Source: Candidatus Veblenbacteria bacterium (GTDB lineage Bacteria > Patescibacteriota > Patescibacteriia > Veblenbacterales > UBA10138). From it: a stretch of 34,700 nt of DNA. The notes under the pieces were generated by a model that worked only from the letters and a program-made list of their open reading frames with translations, was not told the origin of the DNA and searched no databases. Position numbers and translations under genes: made by a program. Position 1 is the stretch's first letter. Every line of letters starts with the position of its first letter. Of this stretch, positions 21,468 to 29,675 are shown in pieces. The DNA is taken from the NCBI GenBank assembly GCA_030700105.1, contig JAUYKG010000043.1, forward strand, positions 1 through 34,700, given 5' to 3'.

Positions 21468-23924
21468 CTACCTCCGTCTGCGCCTGGGTTTCCGTTTCGG
21501 ACTCGATTTAGCCCGTTTGGCTTGCTTGGCCAAACGCTGTTCAAGCTTGAGAATACGCACGGTAGTAGCGAGCACCGAATCCGGGTTCAAAGACATGGAA
21601 TCTATCCCCTCCCGTACCAAAAACTCAGCGAAGTCGGAAAAATCAGATGGGCCCTGGCCGCAAATGCCTATCTTGCGCCCCGAGGCCTTAGCCGCCTGTA
21701 TTACCTGACGGATGAGCGTTTTTACCGCCTCATTCTTCTCATTGGCCACACCAGCTATTTTGAGAATGCCGGAATCCCTATCAATACCCAAGGTAAGCTG
21801 GGTGAGGTCGTTGGAACCAATGGAAAAGCCGTCAAAAACCTTGGCAAATTCGGCAGCCAGAATGACGTTCGAGGGGATTTCGCACATTACATACACCTCC
21901 AGCCCGTTCTTGCCGCGCACCAGGCCTTCGGAGGCCATAAGCGCGAGCACCCGCTTACCTTCCTCCACGGTGCGGCAGAACGGCACCATAATTTTCACGT
22001 TCGTAAGCCCGAACTTCTCCCGTACCAGCTTGAAAGCTCGGCACTCCAGGCGGAAAGCAGGTTCGTACGCCGGATCGTAGTAACGTGAGGCGCCGCGCCA
22101 GCCGATCATAGGATTATCCTCCTTGGGCTCGAACTCTTTGCCACCTATCAAATTAGCATACTCGTTGGATTTGAAATCTGACAAACGCACAATAACGTCC
22201 TTGGGGTAAAAAGCAGCGGCCAAAGTGCCGATGCCTTGGGCCAACTTGTCCACAAAATACTTGGGCTTGTCATTGTACCCCACGGTCAGCTGGGCGATTT
22301 TGGCCTGGGCTGCTTTGTCTTGCAGCTTGTTGAAATGGATGAGGGCCAGGGGATGAATCTTGATGGTATCGTTGATAATGAACTCCTCGCGCGCCAAACC
22401 AACGCCGTCGTTGGGCAGCTGCGCCAAAGTGAAGGCCTGCTGCGGCTCGCCCACGTTCATCATTATTTTGGTCTTAGGTTTGCCTAAGCCCTTTAAATTG
22501 GTGTGCACCACCTCATACTTCATAATCCCCTGGTACACCTTACCCAGCTCGCCTTCAGCACAGGACACTGTAACCTTTTGCTTATTCTTCAATACCTTGG
22601 TGCCGGTGTTGGTACCGACAATGCAGGGAATCCCCAGCTCACGCGATACAATGGCGGCATGGCAGGTACGTCCGCCGGAGTTGGTGACGATGGCTGAGGC
22701 CTGCTTCATAACTGGCTCCCAGTCGGGATCTGTCATCTCTGTTACCAGCACGCTGCCTGGCTTGAACCGACTTATCTCCTTAACGTCGCGAATAACATTA
22801 ACTGGTCCCACACCTATCTTGGCACCTACGGCCGCACCAGTTACCAACACCTTACCCATGCTTTCGAGATGATATGTTTCCAACACCGTCTTCGATTTCA
22901 CGGTTTGTACCGTCTCGGGCCTAGCCTGCACTATATACAGATCGCCGCTACGGCCGTCCTTGGCCCACTCCATATCCATAGGCCGCTTGTAATGCTCCTC
23001 TATCTGCATACCCCATCTAGCCAGCTGCAGCACCTCTTTTGGTTTCAGCACAAAACGCTGCTGATCTTTGGTCGGCACGGCCATGTTCTTGGTCGGCTTG
23101 GTGTCGGACGCGGCATAAACCAACTTGCGCTGCTTCGAGCCCAAGCGCTGGCTGACAATAGCAGGGAAGCCTTGGCGGAAAGTGGGCTTGAACACCACAA
23201 ATTCATCCGGATTCACAGCGCCCTTCACAATGTACTCGCCCAGTCCCCAGGCGCCGTTTATCAACACGACGTCGCGAAAACCCGACTCAGTGTCGATAGT
23301 GAACATGACGCCAGAGCATGCCTTGTCCGAGCGCACCATTTTTTGCACAGCAATAGACAGGCCTATCTTGAAATGGTCAAAGTGCTTGTCGACGCGGTAG
23401 GAAATGGCGCGGTCGGTGAAAAGTGAGGCAAAACACTTCTTACATGCCTCCAGCAATTCCTTTTCGCCGGTGATGTTAAGATAGCTTTCTTGCTGGCCGG
23501 CAAAAGAAGCGTCCGGCAGGTCCTCGGCAGTGGCTGATGAACGCACGGCCACGTCGACGGCCTTGACCCGGTACCGGCGCGAGAGCTTGCGGTAATCTGC
23601 AATAATAGCGCGCACTAACTCGGGTGGGAACTTGGATGTCAGAATGAGCTGACGCACGGCCGCGCCGCGGCTGGCCAAGTCCTTCAAATTATTAGTATTA
23701 AGGCCCTTCAATATCTTCCTAATGCCCTTTTCTAGCTTGGCCTTCTTTAGTAAATAACGGTAAGCATAGGCCGTCACGCCAAAGCCAGGCGGCACCTTAA
23801 CCCCCTTAAGCGTAAGCCGCTGGTACATTTCACCCAAGGAGGCAGTCTTGCCGCCGACCAGCGGAACATCTTTAATAGTAATGTTCTCGAACGGCAGCAC
23901 GAAACTGCGGGCACGACTGGGCAT
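21468..23924 (-). CDS. ppsA: Phosphoenolpyruvate synthase (pyruvate, water dikinase)
   Basis: 818 residues. The N-terminal ATP-binding domain (about 10-340) has GGKTASLGEM, DVAVRSSATAEDLPDASFAGQQESYLN and GVMFTIDTESGF. The swivelling phosphohistidine domain has His422 in TNSGGRTCHAAIVSRELGIPCIVG. The PEP/pyruvate-binding barrel follows with NPMIGWRGASRY, FCRTVEEG and CGQGPSDFSDFAEFLV. The enzyme interconverts pyruvate plus ATP with PEP, AMP and phosphate, allowing gluconeogenic PEP formation or, in fermenters, ATP yield in reverse. An Arg/Lys/Pro-rich tail (about 800-818, SSPKRKPRRRRR) is an unusual addition. It lies 52 bp after a small membrane-protein gene on the same strand, so it may be the last gene of a three-gene unit. 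Confidence 0.96.
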   Translation of the reverse strand: MPSRARSFVLPFENITIKDVPLVGGKTASLGEMYQRLTLKGVKVPPGFGVTAYAYRYLLKKAKLEKGIRKILKGLNTNNLKDLASRGAAVRQLILTSKFPPELVRAIIADYRKLSRRYRVKAVDVAVRSSATAEDLPDASFAGQQESYLNITGEKELLEACKKCFASLFTDRAISYRVDKHFDHFKIGLSIAVQKMVRSDKACSGVMFTIDTESGFRDVVLINGAWGLGEYIVKGAVNPDEFVVFKPTFRQGFPAIVSQRLGSKQRKLVYAASDTKPTKNMAVPTKDQQRFVLKPKEVLQLARWGMQIEEHYKRPMDMEWAKDGRSGDLYIVQARPETVQTVKSKTVLETYHLESMGKVLVTGAAVGAKIGVGPVNVIRDVKEISRFKPGSVLVTEMTDPDWEPVMKQASAIVTNSGGRTCHAAIVSRELGIPCIVGTNTGTKVLKNKQKVTVSCAEGELGKVYQGIMKYEVVHTNLKGLGKPKTKIMMNVGEPQQAFTLAQLPNDGVGLAREEFIINDTIKIHPLALIHFNKLQDKAAQAKIAQLTVGYNDKPKYFVDKLAQGIGTLAAAFYPKDVIVRLSDFKSNEYANLIGGKEFEPKEDNPMIGWRGASRYYDPAYEPAFRLECRAFKLVREKFGLTNVKIMVPFCRTVEEGKRVLALMASEGLVRGKNGLEVYVMCEIPSNVILAAEFAKVFDGFSIGSNDLTQLTLGIDRDSGILKIAGVANEKNEAVKTLIRQVIQAAKASGRKIGICGQGPSDFSDFAEFLVREGIDSMSLNPDSVLATTVRILKLEQRLAKQAKRAKSSPKRKPRRRRR

Positions 23925-23976
23925 AGGGTGTGGTACGAAAAACGATTAACTAAGAACTAGGGGCTGAATGGCTGTG

Positions 23977-24318
23977 CTAGAAATTCCACTTCTTGGCGTA
24001 GGCGCCCAAGATGGGCATTTCCCATTCGCGGCCCGAGAGAGCCGCCAACAAACCGAGAATGGAAAGTATTGCAGCGGCAATCCAACCGACGAACCCGACT
24101 AGCCAGCCTAAAACCGGCACCATAGCGATAACGCTTATAGCCACCTCGGCCAAGAACAGGAAAAAACCCTGCTTAGCATGATACTGCACAAAAGGCCTGT
24201 CGCGCTTCATTAAGAGCGGGAAGAGCGAGAGTATCCACAAGTACGACAAGGCGGCATACACCTTATCGTCCTGCGGACCGGCTGCTGACTGGCTGGGGGG
24301 AACAGATTGGTTAGGCAT
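23977..24318 (-). CDS. DUF4870/Tic20-like small membrane protein
   Basis: 113 residues. After a Gln/Ser/Pro-rich start of about 17 residues comes DDKVYAALSYLWILSLFPLLMKRDRPFVQYHAKQG, the hallmark of the DUF4870/Tic20-like family (early helix, charged K-R-D turn, F-V-x-x-H-A-K-Q-G). Two to three further membrane spans follow, then GREWEMPILGAYAKKW, also typical. Function is unknown for the bacterial members. It begins 19 bp after the preceding membrane-protein gene. Confidence 0.82.
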   Translation of the reverse strand: MPNQSVPPSQSAAGPQDDKVYAALSYLWILSLFPLLMKRDRPFVQYHAKQGFFLFLAEVAISVIAMVPVLGWLVGFVGWIAAAILSILGLLAALSGREWEMPILGAYAKKWNF

Positions 24319-24337
24319 AAAAACTACGGCTTAAGAT

Positions 24338-24778
24338 TTAAACTGCTTGCCCGCGCCTTATAAGCTCGGGCAAGTGGAAAAAGCCAATGGTAATTACCCC
24401 TACACCGGCTGCCAGCAAACCACTCCACACCGGTTCTGTTACCAGGTTTAGGAGCAGCCAGGGGTAGAAAAAGCGAATAAAGGAAAGCACGGCCGATACC
24501 AGCCCGCCACCGGCACCTACCAACAGGCAGGTAATAAGCGTTTGCCCCCAGGTGGCACCGCCGTGCACGCCGGTAAGGTAAGCTGCCACTACAGCAGCTA
24601 GCAACTGGGCTACGAGAGCCAACGGAGCCACCACCTCAAGGTAGGAAATCTCCAGCCAAAAACTACTCACAAACCCCAAAAGGAGGAAAAGCGACAGCCC
24701 CACCCAGGGCCGCTCGGCCTGGTCCACGTACCAGCGCATGGGCTGGCCTAAAAGTCCTGCTTCTTGAACTGGCGCCAT
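24338..24778 (-). CDS. Hypothetical four-span membrane protein
   Basis: 146 residues with four predicted hydrophobic segments (about 26-44, 49-70, 79-102 and 112-133) and a short basic end (ELIRRGQAV). The segment AYLTGVHGGATWGQTLITCLLVGAGGGLVSAVLSF is Gly-rich, like Yip1-type membrane domains, but I cannot assign a family confidently. It appears to head a unit with the DUF4870-like gene and ppsA. A TATACT at 24792-24787 lies 8 nt before the ATG. Confidence 0.72.
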   Translation of the reverse strand: MAPVQEAGLLGQPMRWYVDQAERPWVGLSLFLLLGFVSSFWLEISYLEVVAPLALVAQLLAAVVAAYLTGVHGGATWGQTLITCLLVGAGGGLVSAVLSFIRFFYPWLLLNLVTEPVWSGLLAAGVGVITIGFFHLPELIRRGQAV

Positions 24779-24786
24779 ACAGGTTA

Positions 24787-24792
24787 AGTATA
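24787..24792 (-). promoter_or_regulatory. -10 element next to a start codon
   Basis: TATACT on the minus strand, 8 nt before the ATG at 24778. No good -35 (TTTTTA at 17 bp). Another candidate for near-leaderless transcription. Confidence 0.35.
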
Positions 24793-24805
24793 GAGGTTTT
24801 GATAA

Positions 24806-24841
24806 TAAATAAAAAGGTTCTGAATCGTTGTTCAGAACCTT
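24806..24841 (-). terminator. Intrinsic terminator, minus strand
   Basis: A perfect 11-bp stem AAGGTTCTGAA/TTCAGAACCTT (24814-24824 with 24831-24841) followed on the minus strand by a T-rich run. It closes the short open frame at 24850-25035 or read-through from groEL. Confidence 0.88.
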
Positions 24842-24849
24842 AACTAAGA

Positions 24850-25035
24850 TTAATCTATCAAGTCACCTACGTTAACCGATGGCGTGTGGCTTACCGAAAC
24901 CACATATTTTCCCATTTTAGGATCAAATACGGCCACCACTGCATAAATATGATTAACCGCATGTCCAATCGTAACGGCTACCGGCAGGCAGGCGCTCTGT
25001 TCTGGCCCTCCGACAGGGCGGCATGTATAAAACAA
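24850..25035 (-). CDS. Short open frame of uncertain reality
   Basis: 61 codons that can only start at TTG (25035), inside the arm of the groEL terminator, so a functional start is doubtful. The text AVNHIYAVVAVFDPKMGKYVVSVSHTPSVNVGDLID looks protein-like, and the frame ends 9 bp before a strong terminator on the same strand. It may be the 3' remnant of a lost gene or a small gene with an unusual start. GGAGGG occurs within the frame at about 25011-25016 but no in-frame ATG follows closely. Confidence 0.3.
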   Translation of the reverse strand: MFYTCRPVGGPEQSACLPVAVTIGHAVNHIYAVVAVFDPKMGKYVVSVSHTPSVNVGDLID

Positions 25036-25063
25036 CAGCAGCGCCGGTATAACCGGCGCTGCT
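25029..25063 (-). terminator. Terminator of groES-groEL
   Basis: A perfect 12-bp GC-rich stem AGCAGCGCCGGT/ACCGGCGCTGCT (25037-25048 with 25052-25063), loop of 3 nt, then GTTGTTTTAT on the minus strand. It starts 38 bp after the groEL stop. Confidence 0.82.
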
Positions 25064-25100
25064 GCTCTACTAACTACTTACTATTGACTACTGCCTATTC

Positions 25101-26750
<1,650 letters not shown>

Positions 26751-27047
26751 TTATTCAACAACCGCAATAACATCCCCGAGTTGGAGCGTGCCAAACTCTT
26801 CCTCGTCAATCTTAAATTCATCCAGGCTGTACTTTTTGAACAGCACCTTGTCGCCCGGCTTTACCTCCATAGGAGCACGATTGCCGTTGTCTAAGAGCTT
26901 GCCCGGGCCCGCGGCGATAACCTCGCCGGTTTCCTGCTTTTCTTTATCTACCGTATCCGGCAGTACGATACCGGACTTGGTCATTTTGTCTTCTTTGGAG
27001 ACTTTGACGACGATATGGTCGCCTAGTGGTTTGAGCTTTAGGTTCAT
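26751..27047 (-). CDS. groES: Co-chaperonin GroES
   Basis: 98 residues. The family pattern is clear: [17 protein letters not shown] at the N-terminus, the mobile loop [19 protein letters not shown] that binds Gro[23 protein letters not shown], and the C-terminal DVIAVVE. It caps the GroEL ring. It is the first gene of the groESL operon, with a leader of about 75 nt that carries the CIRCE inverted repeat. Confidence 0.99.
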   Translation of the reverse strand: MNLKLKPLGDHIVVKVSKEDKMTKSGIVLPDTVDKEKQETGEVIAAGPGKLLDNGNRAPMEVKPGDKVLFKKYSLDEFKIDEEEFGTLQLGDVIAVVE

Positions 27048-27086
27048 AATATAAAATGGGGGTTAATTATTAAGAGAGGGAATAAA

Positions 27087-27113
27087 TTAGCACTCCAACT
27101 GCTTGAGTGCTAA
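27087..27113. promoter_or_regulatory. CIRCE operator of groESL
   Basis: TTAGCACTC (27087-27095), a 9-bp spacer and GAGTGCTAA (27105-27113): a perfect match to the CIRCE consensus, the binding site of the heat-shock repressor HrcA. It lies just downstream of the groES transcription start. hrcA itself is not in the window. Confidence 0.97.
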
Positions 27114-27128
27114 CGCTAACTAAACCCA

Positions 27129-27157
27129 ATTTTAGCTAATGATTTAGGGGCTGTCAA
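27129..27157 (-). promoter_or_regulatory. Promoter of groESL
   Basis: TTGACA (27157-27152), 17-bp spacer and TAAAAT (27134-27129) on the minus strand. Start expected near 27122, directly before CIRCE. The -35 is embedded in an inverted repeat GGGGCT/AGCCCC (27147-27152 with 27157-27162), which could serve as the 3' hairpin of the gene upstream. Confidence 0.85.
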
Positions 27158-27178
27158 GCCCCCTTGCGGCGAGCAGAG

Positions 27179-28009
27179 TTAGGCTTTCCGTGGATAACCG
27201 TAATTAGGTGGCTGGCCCTGGCTTTCCAGTAGGCGCAAATTCTCAGTATCCATTTGTTCAAGCCATCCCACATCCACCCCTAAAGATTTTCCCAGCGCTA
27301 TGAGGGTCCGCACATCCTTCGGAAAACAAGCGCCGTTATAGCCTCGGTAACCCTTGTCCTCGACGGCCCAACCGTAATCACCAATACGACTATCAGCGCC
27401 CATTAAACGCCTTACCTCTGTATAGTTCACGCCCAAGACATGCGCGAAATCAAAAATCTTGTTGGCGAACGCAACCTTGGTGGCAAGCATTACGTTCGAG
27501 GCGTACTTAATGAGCTCGGCTGCCGCCGCCGGCAATACAGCTGTATACTCAGCTGGCGCCGAGGGCAACAGAGCCAGCACACCTTGGGCCTCGAGCTGGC
27601 TCTGTTTAGTAACACCGATAATTTGCCGCGGTGGTTTAATAAAATCTTCGTACGCCGTAGCCGCACGCAAAAACTCGGGGTTAAAAAGCAACTGGTGGTG
27701 CGGAAAACGGACCTGCAGCGCAGCGGTGGTGCCGGGTGGAACTGTGGAACGGATAACCACAACTTTAGCCCCCTCCAGTGCACCCAGGGCAGCTACCACG
27801 TAACTCAAGTCAATATTTTGTTTAGACTGGTCGAATGGCGTGTTAACGCAAATAAATACGAACTCCGCCCGGTTCACCTCAACGAGCGAACCAGTCCCAT
27901 TCTTGTCATAGCACAAAGTAGCAAGGCCGCGCTCGCTAAAGTAGCGCTGCATAGTACTCCCGAGCGAACCTAAACCAACAATACCTACATTAGGACGCGA
28001 GGATAACAT
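27179..28009 (-). CDS. Short UDP-glucose/GDP-mannose dehydrogenase family protein
   Basis: 276 residues, against about 390-450 for the family. The N-terminal NAD-binding domain has GIVGLGSLGS (about 9-18), FICVNTPF and IRSTVPPGTT. NPEFLR (110-115) and the middle domain with LIKYASNVMLATKVAFANKI follow. The catalytic Cys228 lies in YNGACFPKDVRTL, the usual FPKD motif. The protein stops about 48 residues after this, so the whole C-terminal UDP-binding domain is missing. It may act on another nucleotide sugar, bind its substrate through a partner, or be a natural minimal form. It follows the O-antigen-ligase-like gene by 30 bp, hinting at surface polysaccharide synthesis. A TATACT lies 8 nt before the ATG. 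Confidence 0.88.
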   Translation of the reverse strand: MLSSRPNVGIVGLGSLGSTMQRYFSERGLATLCYDKNGTGSLVEVNRAEFVFICVNTPFDQSKQNIDLSYVVAALGALEGAKVVVIRSTVPPGTTAALQVRFPHHQLLFNPEFLRAATAYEDFIKPPRQIIGVTKQSQLEAQGVLALLPSAPAEYTAVLPAAAAELIKYASNVMLATKVAFANKIFDFAHVLGVNYTEVRRLMGADSRIGDYGWAVEDKGYRGYNGACFPKDVRTLIALGKSLGVDVGWLEQMDTENLRLLESQGQPPNYGYPRKA

Positions 28010-28017
28010 TGCTTCTC

Positions 28018-28023
28018 AGTATA
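28018..28023 (-). promoter_or_regulatory. -10 element next to the dehydrogenase start codon
   Basis: TATACT on the minus strand, 8 nt before ATG 28009, with TTGTAA 16 bp further upstream (28045-28040). It may give an internal promoter within the two-gene unit. Confidence 0.35.
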
Positions 28024-28039
28024 GGTTACGCTTAAGCTT

Positions 28040-29320
28040 TTACAAACCTCTGTCTGGTGCCGTGCTGCTAGTTAATTGGTCGCCTAGCGCAATTATTAAG
28101 CAAAACAACAACAACATGGAGGCTGAGGTCCACCAGTAGTGATCGAACAGCGAGGTTACTAGTATTGGCACCAGAAAAACGAGCAGGGACTTATTGTACT
28201 CACGCAGTCTTCGCCAGGCAAACCAGAGCAGTAATAGCAAACCCACAATCCCAAGCTCGGTAAGAACCAACAGAAAAATGTTGTGCACAGGCTGGTAGCG
28301 GTACGCGCGCAAACCAGGTTGATACTCGGCCAGGGCCGCTGTGTAATTCCCCAAACCAACCCCGTGCCACCAGGCGTTGGCGAGCAGGCTCTTGCTCTCT
28401 CGTATGCCGGTAACGCGCTCCTCTATCGCCTGCTGCTCCAGGCGACTTGTTGACGCCCCCACCAGGCGCGCCTTAGTAGGCTGCCAAAGTATCGCGCCCA
28501 TAATCACAAAAACCAAGGCAGTAACAACTATAACTAATTGGCTGGCCGCGCGGCTCTCACGCACTAGCCACCACCCTGCGGCTAAAGAAGCGAACAATGC
28601 CAACCAGCCCGCACGCGAAAACGTTACGAATAACCCGCCAAGCTGCAGTACATATAGAGTGATAAGTACATAGCGCTGGCGGACCGTGGAAGCCTTAGTA
28701 ATAAGCCAAGCCGTAGCGAGCGAGGTAATAACCAATAACCCACCAAGTACGTTTGGGTGCACCTGTCCGCCGTAGGCCCTGAGCCAGCGACCGCCTTCGT
28801 TCAAAAGTACCGAGGTGCCACCTTGCGCTACAGGGTGCGCCGCCACCCCGAGCCATTTATTGGCCGCTATAATCTGACTGGAGAACTGTGCTAGCCCCCA
28901 AACCGCCTGTAGAATACCCGCCAGTGTCAACGACCAAAAAACAACTGATAGTTTGGGCTTGAGCGCTCGCACTATAAGCCATAAAGCTCCACCTTCAAGC
29001 AGGCGCAAGCCCCAATACGAAACAAGCAGCGGCTCGGTAGCCCAAGCGCCGGTTAAAAAGCCAAGACTCACTAAGAGTAGAAAAAAGTAAAACGAGCGGC
29101 TGGTGCGAAAGGCCAGAATAAATTCCTGCCGCAGCCTGGGCCACAGCCATACGACCAACAGGACCAACAATATATCCCACCCGTACACGCTCAACCGCCC
29201 GTATTCCCAGGTTCCACCGAATAATTGCGGATCGTAAAAAATGTACCTCGTCTGCCACGGCAGCAGGAAAACAAGGAGATAGAACAAGTGTTCCTGGATT
29301 TTACTAACTGACCACGTCAC
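28040..29320 (-). CDS. O-antigen ligase/polymerase family membrane protein (Wzy_C-like)
   Basis: 426 residues starting at GTG 29320, chosen because a -10 element lies directly upstream and no other in-frame start precedes the first span. About ten to twelve membrane spans are visible. Family landmarks are GGQVHPNVLGGLL (about 183-195), TFSRAGWLALFASLAAGWWL in the core, a large extracytoplasmic loop (about 285-345) with HGVGLGNYTAAL, and PVHNIFLLVLTELGIVGLLLLL. These match the Wzy_C/O-antigen ligase fold that joins or polymerises lipid-linked sugars outside the membrane; which of the two reactions occurs cannot be told. It is followed by a nucleotide-sugar dehydrogenase-like gene. Confidence 0.88.
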   Translation of the reverse strand: MTWSVSKIQEHLFYLLVFLLPWQTRYIFYDPQLFGGTWEYGRLSVYGWDILLVLLVVWLWPRLRQEFILAFRTSRSFYFFLLLVSLGFLTGAWATEPLLVSYWGLRLLEGGALWLIVRALKPKLSVVFWSLTLAGILQAVWGLAQFSSQIIAANKWLGVAAHPVAQGGTSVLLNEGGRWLRAYGGQVHPNVLGGLLVITSLATAWLITKASTVRQRYVLITLYVLQLGGLFVTFSRAGWLALFASLAAGWWLVRESRAASQLVIVVTALVFVIMGAILWQPTKARLVGASTSRLEQQAIEERVTGIRESKSLLANAWWHGVGLGNYTAALAEYQPGLRAYRYQPVHNIFLLVLTELGIVGLLLLLWFAWRRLREYNKSLLVFLVPILVTSLFDHYWWTSASMLLLFCLIIALGDQLTSSTAPDRGL

Positions 29321-29326
29321 GCCTGT

Positions 29327-29355
29327 ATTATCGCCCCTGCGCCGCGCCTTGACAA
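29327..29355 (-). promoter_or_regulatory. Promoter of the O-antigen-ligase-like gene
   Basis: TTGTCA (29355-29350), 17-bp spacer and GATAAT (29332-29327), ending 6 nt before the GTG start. Its -35 shares bases with the divergent promoter on the plus strand, because TTGACAA reads as TTGTCAA on the other strand. Confidence 0.5.
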
Positions 29356-29377
29356 ATTGGCACCTATGGGCTAAAAG
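29349..29377 (+). promoter_or_regulatory. Promoter of the 50-residue membrane peptide gene
   Basis: TTGACA (29349-29354), 17-bp spacer, TAAAAG (29372-29377). The CC before TTGACA resembles the promoters at 4929 and 5486. Confidence 0.6.
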
Positions 29378-29419
29378 AGTACTATAAAAACAAAAAATTC
29401 ATTAACAAAAGGGAACCAT

Positions 29420-29572
29420 ATGAAAAAGGAACTCATAAAAGTAGGCTTAATTATCGTGAGCTTAGCTATCACAGGAACGCTGGCATTCCAGGCACCATTT
29501 TTCTTCATCGTATTTGCAATAAACGTTGCGATAGGTATAGCCTTCTTGCTCAAGCCCAAGGAATCCGTATGA
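29420..29572 (+). CDS. Small two-span membrane protein, 50 residues
   Basis: ATG at 29420 with AAAAGGGA as a good ribosome binding site, stop TGA at 29570-29572. The translation starts MKKELIKVGLIIVSLAITG and continues through LAFQAPFFFIVFAINVAIG to AFLLKPKESV. This gives a first span at about 8-24, a second at about 28-44 and basic ends, so both termini are probably cytoplasmic. Promoter, ribosome binding site and a strong terminator all frame it, which makes it a likely real gene despite its size. I know no family for it. It is divergent from the O-antigen-ligase-like gene. Confidence 0.72.
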   Translation: MKKELIKVGLIIVSLAITGTLAFQAPFFFIVFAINVAIGIAFLLKPKESV

Positions 29573-29623
29573 GGAAGGGGCGGCTCGTAATTCTTAAAAG
29601 AATAACCCTGAGAGGGCACAACG

Positions 29624-29657
29624 AAAACGGTTACTCAAACAATGAGTAACCGTTTTT
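29624..29657. terminator. Bidirectional intrinsic terminator
   Basis: A perfect 13-bp stem AAAACGGTTACTC/GAGTAACCGTTTT (29624-29636 with 29644-29656) with A and T arms. It lies between the small membrane gene (plus) and the end of uvrA (minus). Confidence 0.9.
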
Positions 29658-29675
29658 CCTTTGCGAAGTACTCCC

